Origin: Halicephalobus mephisto
Taxonomy: Eukaryota > Nematoda > Chromadorea > Rhabditida > Panagrolaimidae
Direction of reading: 5' to 3'
DNA: 64,000 nt
NCBI GenBank assembly: GCA_009193035.1
Contig: SWDT01000003.1
Coordinates: 1 to 64,000 of the forward strand
Of the stretch, positions 57,590 to 64,000 are shown one piece after another. The position numbers and the translations under genes were made by a program. The notes below the pieces were generated by a model, which had not been told where the DNA came from, made no database searches, and saw nothing but the letters and a program-made list of their open reading frames with translations. Every line of letters starts with the position of its first letter. The first letter of the stretch is position 1.

Positions 57590-58440
57590 AAATTTTACAA
57601 ATTTTCGGTCTTGATTGGAAAATTTAGAAAATTATCAAAAAAAATCTTTTTAATTTTAAAATAAATTTTTCTTATTTTTTTTTAAATAATTTATAACTTT
57701 GTAAAATTTAATTTTTAAATAATTTTACAAATTTTCGGTCTTGATTGGAAAATTTAGAAAATTCTGTTGAGACAATTTTTCCGAATTTTTAAATAAACAT
57801 TTCTGTTTTTTTTTATACAATAATGTGATCTGGAGACCTTGCAGAACTAAGTAAACATTAATTTCTGCAATTTTTGTCTTAACTGGAAAATTCCGAAAAT
57901 TTTTGTTGGAACAATTTTTTCCGATTTTTAGACAAATATTTCTGGTTTTTTCATACTGTAATTCAGAATAGTAGAATTGTTCAAAAATAAATTTCTACTT
58001 TTTGGTCTTAACTGGAAAATTCCGAAAATTCTTCTTAAGAAAATTTTTTAGAATTTCGTTATAAAAGTTTTTATTTTTGTCATACTGTAACTTGAAACTT
58101 TAAGAAAAATTTAATTTTGCAATTTTTGTCTTAACTGGAAAATTCCGAAAATTCTTCTTAAGAAAATTTTTTAGAATTTCGTTATAAAAGTTTTTATTTT
58201 TGTCATACTGTAACTTGGAACTTTAAGAAAAATTAAATTTCGCAATTTTTGGTCCCAACTGGAAAATTCCGAAAAATTCTTGTCAAAAAAATTTTTTTAG
58301 AATTTCATTATAAAAGTTTTTATTTTTGTCATACTGTAACTTGGAACTTTAAGAAAAATTAAATTTCGCAATTTTTGGTCCCAACTGGAAAATTCCGAAA
58401 ATTCTTGTCAAGATAATTTTGAAAATATTTTTGAAAAAAA
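57590..58440. repeat. Tandem repeat of about 120 bp
   Basis: Units contain GGTCTTAACTGGAAAATTCC, GAAAATTCTTxTxAAGAAAA and TTGTCATACTGTAACTTGxA; at least six diverged copies, the later ones more alike. Confidence 0.65.
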
Positions 58441-58779
58441 TTTTCAATTTTTACAATAGTGTAATTTTAACTGAAATTTTTTGCAATTTTTCATTTCCCC
58501 AGGCGTTCTAAAAATAAACAACTTGTTCAATTTTTTGCAAAGCTGACTAAAAAACACAAAATTGCCTCCGGCACTGGTCAGTCGTTTGAAATTTGAAAAA
58601 TTTGGACAATTTAAAAAAACGAATTTCCAAAAATAACTTTGAGTACCAAATTTCATTTTTTTAAACCATTTTCCTTTTTCGAAAAAAATGCAATTGTCTG
58701 GCTGACCATTGATAAAACTGGTCCGTCCGGAATGCCACTATACAACTGTCCTATTTTAAGATTCAATTTTACTTTTAAA

Positions 58780-59050
58780 AAATTAATTTTATAATAAAAT
58801 AGTTTTTAATAAAATAGATTTTTTTAATAAAATAGTTTTTAATAAAATAGCTTTTTTATAAAATAATTTTTAATAAAATTGACTTTTATAATAAAATAAT
58901 TTTTAATAAAATAGTTTTTTTATAAAATAATTTTTAATAAAATTGATTTTTTAATAAAAATAGTTTTTAATAAAATTGATTTTTTTAATAAAAATAATTT
59001 TTAATAAAATAGTTTTTTTATAAAGTAATTTTTAATAAAGTTGATTTTTT
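58780..59050. repeat. AATAAAATAGTTTTT satellite
   Basis: Tandem TTTTTAATAAAATAGxTTTT units of about 20-40 bp. The sequence between 58440 and 58780 shows no gene. Confidence 0.6.
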
Positions 59051-59545
59051 TCAAATTTTTCCAGAATTTTCTAATTTTTAAAAAATTTTCAGAAATTTCT
59101 AATTTTTTAAAATTTTCCAAAATTCTAATTTTTAAAATTTTCCAAAATTTCATAATTTTCTAAAATTTTTTAAATTTTCCCAAAATCTATAATTTTAAAC
59201 AACTTCCTGAAAATTTTAGAAATTTCCAGAATCCACTAGAAGTCTCCAAAATTGTGTCCAAATTTCTAAAAGTTCGGAAAATCGATTCGAAAAAATTTTT
59301 TACTTTTTACAATTTTTATTTTGAGAAAACTTGATGGAAAAACAATTTTGAAAAACAGAAACTTTATTGGAATAAAAAACTGTGGATTTTCAAGAGACAA
59401 AAAGGCTCCAGAGAAAATAGAAATCTGATTTTATCAAGACATGTACACGCAATTTTCGATTTCAAGGAATTCTAAAATAATGAAAGTGAGCATTACCCGA
59501 AATTACAGAAAACTCGTAAAATACAAAAATAACATCTAAATATAA

Positions 59546-60464
59546 CTAACAATTATTTGACGAATATGTTGATGAAATTGTTGATGGACCGGTAGAATAA
59601 CCAGATGACGAGAGACTCAAATAACCGTTCATGTGAGATTCTCTAGGAACATCGCAATCATCATCCAGAGAAAGTGAAAGTTTTCTGCACGAACATTCTA
59701 CAATTTCTTCGTCATCTGAATCGCTGTGTTTTCTTTCAACAGATAAAATTTTAAAAGTCGTTGAAGGTACAGAATTAGAGCAATTTTTTTCTTGAAGAGA
59801 ATGTTTGATCGGAATTGACGAAGAAGGAGTAACTTGAATAATTGGCTTACAATTGATTCTCCTCGTTGTTGGTTCGGTGTTTCGTTCATTACATTTCGCA
59901 TTTGTCGATGAAACTTTTGCAAATTCTCCATCAACAGCTTGAGCATTGTGCATTTGTTGTAATTGATGTTTTCTACGTCTTGAATTTCTTCTTAAAAGAT
60001 GTTCTGCAACAAAATTACTCATTTTTTCTGTCGAATTTGTGTTTGCCGTGGTATGTGGTATTTTTGAATCTTCTGACCTTCCTCTTTCGTTCTCCTGATC
60101 TGAAGTACTTTTCTTCGAACTACTTTGGTCTTCAGAATTTTGAGAAGGAAAAAAAAACCATTTTGGACCTTGATGAACTTGAATAACCTGAAAAAAATTA
60201 ATTACTTTCTATTTTTAATTTTCAAAATCAAAGATTATAAAAAAATTAAAAACAAACCTGGAAATGAAAATTTCGTTTTTTCGGTTGATTTTCACTCATA
60301 TTGCCTCCGGGCATATTGCTCCTCAACGACTGATTCCAATGATGCGACACCGGCGAAGCCACCATAGTTTCGCTTTGATAATGGTGATGTGGCATATTTA
60401 ATGAAGAAGAACGACAGAAACTATTCGAAGGATGGCGATGATGGACGTCGAGACGAACTTCCAT
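59546..60464 (-). CDS. Unrecognised low-complexity, probably intracellular protein
   Basis: Exons 60464-60258 and 60187-59546, phase 0, 282 residues. The ATG follows a TTTTTTCAG acceptor by four bases, so the mRNA is probably trans-spliced. No signal peptide or membrane helix. The N-terminus is His-rich (MEVRLDVHHRHP, MPHHHYQ); the middle has a basic stretch (LLRRNSRRRKHQLQQ); then VPSTTFKILSVERKHSDSDD, EIVECSCRKLSLSLDDDCD and a Ser/Thr/Tyr-rich end. The composition suggests a regulatory or scaffold protein, but I do not recognise it. Codons and splice sites look authentic in an otherwise repeat-rich region. Confidence 0.72.
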
Positions 60465-61759
60465 AAGACTGAAAAAAATCAATAAAAAAACAGATTATCC
60501 GCGTCTAAAAGGGGCGTAGGTGAAAGTACCCTCGAGGCAAATAGGACTTCAGAAACGAGACCAGTCTCAAAAACAAAAATAAAATAAAAAATTAGGTTTG
60601 TAAAAATTCAAAAAAATAAAATTTTAGAAAAAGTTTAATTTTGAAAAATTTCCAAAAAAAGTTCAAATTTAAAAACCTTAAAAAAATTAAAATTTTAAAA
60701 TTCTCAAAAAAGTTTAAATTTTAAAATTTTCAAAAATGTTTATTTTTAAAAATTTCCAAAAATGTTTAAATTTTAAAATTTCGGAAATGTTCAATAGGCC
60801 TGAAATCGGGATTTGAATAAAAACAAAAATTGGGAAATTTACAGATGCTCAAATAGGATATTTATCAAGTAAAATCAAAAATTTCGAACAGAAAATATGT
60901 TAAAAAAATAAAATTTTACAGGTGTTCAATTAGGACAATCATCAATGAAATTTTGAAATTGAAAAAAAAATAAAAATCGAATTTTATATATGCATTTAAA
61001 AAAACCATAAAAATCTAAAAATTCAAAGGTCTGAAAAAATATAAAAATAGAAAACTTAAAAAATAAAATACAAAAATAGAATTTTTAAAGACGTACACGG
61101 GATAGTCGTCGATGAACATAAAAATTACGGTCTTAAAAAATATAAATAGAAAACCGAAAAATGCTTAATTTTGAAGTTTATCAATGACTCTAAAAACTCG
61201 CAAATTTCGAAGGAAAAAATAAAAATAAAATTTTATATAAATTTAAAATAATTCAAAAACCTCAAAAAACTAAAAATTTTAAGTTAAAAATTAAGAAAAT
61301 TAAAAATTAAGAAAATTTTAAAAGTGATATATGAAAATTAATTTTAAACGGATTTAGGATATCCATTTTTCAACCTACACTTAAGTCCCAAAAAGAAAAT
61401 TCGTAAGCAGACTTATTTGCAAACATTAAGTTGGGAATTAATTAATAAAATTAAAAATTAAGAAAATTTTAAAAGTGATATATGAAAAACTAATTTTAAA
61501 CAAATTTAGGATATCCATTTTTCAACTTAAACTTTATCTATTTATAAATTTTCCTTTCAAGACTTAGTTATAAATATTCAGTCGAAAAATTAATAAAATT
61601 AAAAATTAAGAAAATTTAAAAAATGATATATGAAAAATTAATTTTAAACAAATTTAGGATGGTCATCATCGAACTTAGATTTAAGTCTCAGAAAGAAAAT
61701 TTATAAATAGATCATCTACAAGTGTTCAGTCAGGGAATTCATCAATGAAAATAAAAAAA
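60465..61759. other. 5' flank of the unrecognised gene and A/T-rich repeats
   Basis: The promoter region is near 60480-60580. After that come AAAATTTxxAAAAATGTTTA motifs, and at 61310-61660 a three-copy block of about 130 bp with AAAAGTGATATATGAAAAxT and TTTAGGATATCCATTTTTCA. No gene. Confidence 0.45.
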
Positions 61760-62107
61760 TTAAAAAGACTTGAATAAGTTCTTTTCAGCCGTGAAAACCT
61801 CGCCGTCGACGTGATCAACGAGTGAACCAGGCGTGGCAGAGGAAAGCCCGCCTCTCGTCGGCGCCAGTCGGGACGGACAGTCTTCCCCGAAAAAATCAAA
61901 AGAAAACAGGTTCAACTTCAGAGAAAAAAAGAAAAAAAAAACAAAATCGGCTTGTTTTACTCGTTTTAAACAAATCTGAACGAAGAATGTCATTGTGAAA
62001 TTGTCACGTTCTTGAGTTGGATCGAGGAGAATTTTGAAAATGAAATCATAGATGTTCACGTGGGGGATCTCAAAAGACACATGGTCTCTCGCTTGACGAA
62101 TCGGAAT
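61760..62107 (-). CDS. Candidate last two exons of an unrecognised gene
   Basis: Exon 62107-61961 follows a strong TTTTCTCAG acceptor and reads IPIRQARDHVSFEIPHVNIY and onward to VQICLKR, with mixed composition unlike the repeats. Donor GTAAAAC, a 45-nt intron, acceptor CTCTGAAG, then exon 61915-61760, which contains CPSRLAPTRGGLSSATPGSL and VDGEVFTAEKNLFKSF before TAA. The second part coincides with a local rise in G+C. The intron length is a multiple of three, so read-through is also open. No upstream exon was identified, hence low confidence. Confidence 0.35.
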   Translation of the reverse strand: MPIRQARDHVSFEIPHVNIYDFIFKILLDPTQERDNFTMTFFVQICLKRVKQADFVFFFFFSLKLNLFSFDFFGEDCPSRLAPTRGGLSSATPGSLVDHVDGEVFTAEKNLFKSF

Positions 62108-62179
62108 CTGAGAAAATAAATTATTCCTTGACCAGAGTTCAAATTTGCCAAATAACTTTGTTTTTTAAAAAACAAAAAT

Positions 62180-62575
62180 GTCAAAATTGTCCTAACTGGT
62201 CTCAATATCGCACATTGCGAGCATAATTGAAAAAATTTAAAAAATTAGGAATAAATATTTTTTTAATTTTCGAAATTTTTAGAAAACTTAAAAAAATCAA
62301 AATTGTCCTAACTGGTCTCAATATCGCACATTGCCGGCATGATTTTAAAAATTAAGAAAATTAGGAATAAATATTTTTTTAAATTTTTAAATAAAAAGTT
62401 TCAAAATTTTTAGAAAATTAAAAAAAATCAAAACTATCCTAACTAGTCTCAATATTGCACATTGCTGGCATGATTTTAAAAATTAAGAAAATTTCTATCA
62501 TAAAAATTAAATTCAAAATTTTTTAAATATTAAAAATCCCTCCGAATTGAACTCGATTTTGCACATTGCCGGCAC
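62180..62575. repeat. About 118-bp tandem repeat with a conserved 30-bp core
   Basis: CTGGTCTCAATATCGCACAT followed by TGCxGGCATGA occurs at about 62196, 62315 and 62440, with a diverged fourth copy near 62552. The A/T-rich sequence between cores is poorly conserved. Confidence 0.65.
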
Positions 62576-62817
62576 GACGAAAAAATAGGATTAATTCGAA
62601 AACCGCGTGATTATTAAAATTTAAACGAGAAACAGTTCTGAATTTTATTTTATTTTTAGATTATGATAATCAAGAATTTTTTGAAAAATATTGATGATTG
62701 AAAATTTCAGCTTACAAAAAATTTCATAACTTTTGAAATTTATCAATTAAACACTTTTTAGGAAGCTCAATGTAAACAAAAATGTCGAAATTACCATGAC
62801 TAATAAGTAATTTTAAA

Positions 62818-63180
62818 AAATTTTTTATACTGTAATTTTTAGAAATTTTTTATACTGTAATTTTTTAAAATCTTTTATACCGTAATTTTTGGAAAATTTT
62901 TTATACTGTAATTTTTAAAAAATTTTTATACTGTAATTTTTAGAAATTTCTTATACCGTAATTTTCGAAAAATTTTTTATACCGTAATTTCCAGGGATTT
63001 TTATACGGTAATTTTTGGTGATTTTTGATACAGTAACTTCAAAACGGTTTTCGATAGAGTAATTTTTAGAATTTTTATACCGTAATTTTTAGAATTTTTA
63101 TACCGTAATTTTTAGGATTTTTGATACCGTAATTTTAGATTTTTTATATAATAGTTTTTGGAGTTTTTTTGCACGATAAG
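62818..63180. repeat. TACCGTAATTTTTAG satellite
   Basis: About fourteen copies of TATACxGTAATTTTTxGAAA with a period near 20-25 bp, alternating ACTGTAA and ACCGTAA. The ACCGTA core resembles the tips of the 42792-43325 element. Confidence 0.6.
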
Positions 63181-63206
63181 TTTTAAACATTTTTGAAAAT
63201 ATTTTT

Positions 63207-63404
63207 TTACAGTATCTTAGAAGTTTTTAGGGAATGACAAATCAAAAATTTTTGGGACAACGAAATCATCAAAGATAGATCAAGTAATGTTTTTGGAACA
63301 ATGGCTGTTCCGGCGCCGCTTCTCTTATCTTCAAAGTCGAAAAGAATGAGTGGAGTGATCCGGGTCAGAGGTGGGGTTAATTCAGAAGCAATAATCAACC
63401 GCAA
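63207..63404 (-). other. Possible exon in a local G+C-richer patch
   Basis: Minus strand reads LRLIIASELTPPLTRITPLI and then FDFEDKRSGAGTAIVPKTLL, with a possible acceptor GAGTTAG and a GTTGTC donor. The plus strand is open too (MAVPAPLLLSSKSKRMSGV). Neither has a partner exon that I could find. Confidence 0.2.
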
Positions 63405-63449
63405 CTAACTCAACAAAAAAATGTTATTGTGGAAATTCGAAGGAGGGTT

Positions 63450-63800
63450 GTTATGAAATCATTTTTGAAATCTTTGGTTTTAAAAATTCTAATTAAATTT
63501 TTAAAAATCTTTGGTTTTAAAAATTTTGGAAATTTTTAGTTTTAAAAATTCTAATTAAATTTTTGAAATTTTTGGTTTTAAAAGTTTTTGAAATCTTTGG
63601 TTTTAAAAATTCTAATTAAATTTTTAAAAATCTTTGGTTTTAAAAATTTTTGAAATCTTTGGTTTTAAAAATTCTAATTAAATTTTTAAAAATCTTTGGT
63701 TTTAAACTTTTTAATTAAATTTTAAAAAATTTTTGGAATTTTCGATTTTAAAAGTTTTAATTAAATTTTTAAAAATTTTTGAAATTTTTAGGATTCTGGA
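63450..63800. repeat. TTTGGTTTTAAAAATT tandem repeat at the right end
   Basis: Six or more copies of TTTTGAAATCTTTGGTTTTA and AAAATTCTAATTAAATTTTT. To the window end it continues as GATTCTAxAAATTCTxG motifs without a gene. Confidence 0.55.
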
Positions 63801-64000
63801 AGCTATGAAAGAATTTCAAAAAATTAAGAAATCGTTAAAGGATTCTAAAAATTCTGGCAAGTTCTAAAAAGTTTTATTGGATTTTAGAAACTTCTTACTG
63901 AATTCTGAAAGATTGTAGAATTTTGTATGGAATTTTAGGAATTTCTACTGGATTCTAGAAAATCCTAAAACCTTCTACGGAATTTTCCAAGGTCCTATAA

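Noticed and set aside
59866..60186. Plus-strand frame opposite the unrecognised gene
   Set aside because: Antisense to the second exon of the gene at 59546-60464, which has better splice support and a trans-splice-like start.

Overview
This window is nuclear DNA of a nematode. The introns are mostly 40 to 50 nt with TTTCAG-type acceptors, and the sequence is strongly A+T-rich. The gene families point the same way: a serpentine chemoreceptor, an astacin (NAS) protease, large secreted CUB-like proteins, and start codons placed right after splice acceptors as expected for SL trans-splicing. The species cannot be named from sequence alone. Exons were assembled by hand from frame, splice sites and paralogue comparison; every multi-exon model closes in frame unless a break is stated.

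Layout. (1) 1-6.4 kb, minus strand: a large protein with a Cys-rich zinc-ribbon-like module and a long coiled coil (runs off the left edge), a seven-helix chemoreceptor, and fragments of at least two paralogues of the first gene. (2) 6.8-24.9 kb, minus strand: five tandem nine-exon genes (copies A to E) for secreted proteins of about 708 residues, plus one secreted EF-hand gene between B and C. D and E are intact; A, B and C each carry one indel. The A-B and C-D spacers are near copies of each other and keep the last codons of a lost EF-hand gene. All five genes carry the same palindromic element 79 to 86 bp upstream of the ATG. (3) 25.3-38.5 kb, conserved housekeeping genes: an astacin protease with EGF, CUB and mucin-like tail; stc-1/HSPA13; the tRNA m7G methyltransferase METTL1 followed 138 bp later by mitoferrin (probable operon); two tandem CISD/mitoNEET genes; and a TIA-1/TIAR RNA-binding protein. 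(4) 38.7-48.7 kb, minus strand: a Cys-rich secreted protein with a 1.4-kb repeat-filled intron, and a Reeler-domain protein with a very long acidic repeat tail. (5) 48.7-64 kb: mostly A/T-rich tandem repeats, one unrecognised gene, and a few possible exons.

Functional threads. The tandem array looks like a fast-evolving family of secreted proteins under a shared promoter element, shaped by unequal exchange and gene conversion. Mitoferrin lies next to two outer-membrane CDGSH iron-sulphur proteins, a mitochondrial iron neighbourhood.

The most unusual observation is that intron 2 of stc-1 (470 nt) and the single intron of the second CISD gene (474 nt) are nearly identical from 5' to 3' splice site and lie in the sense orientation in both, although the genes are unrelated and the intron phases differ. 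This is the pattern expected of an introner-like element or a transplanted intron.
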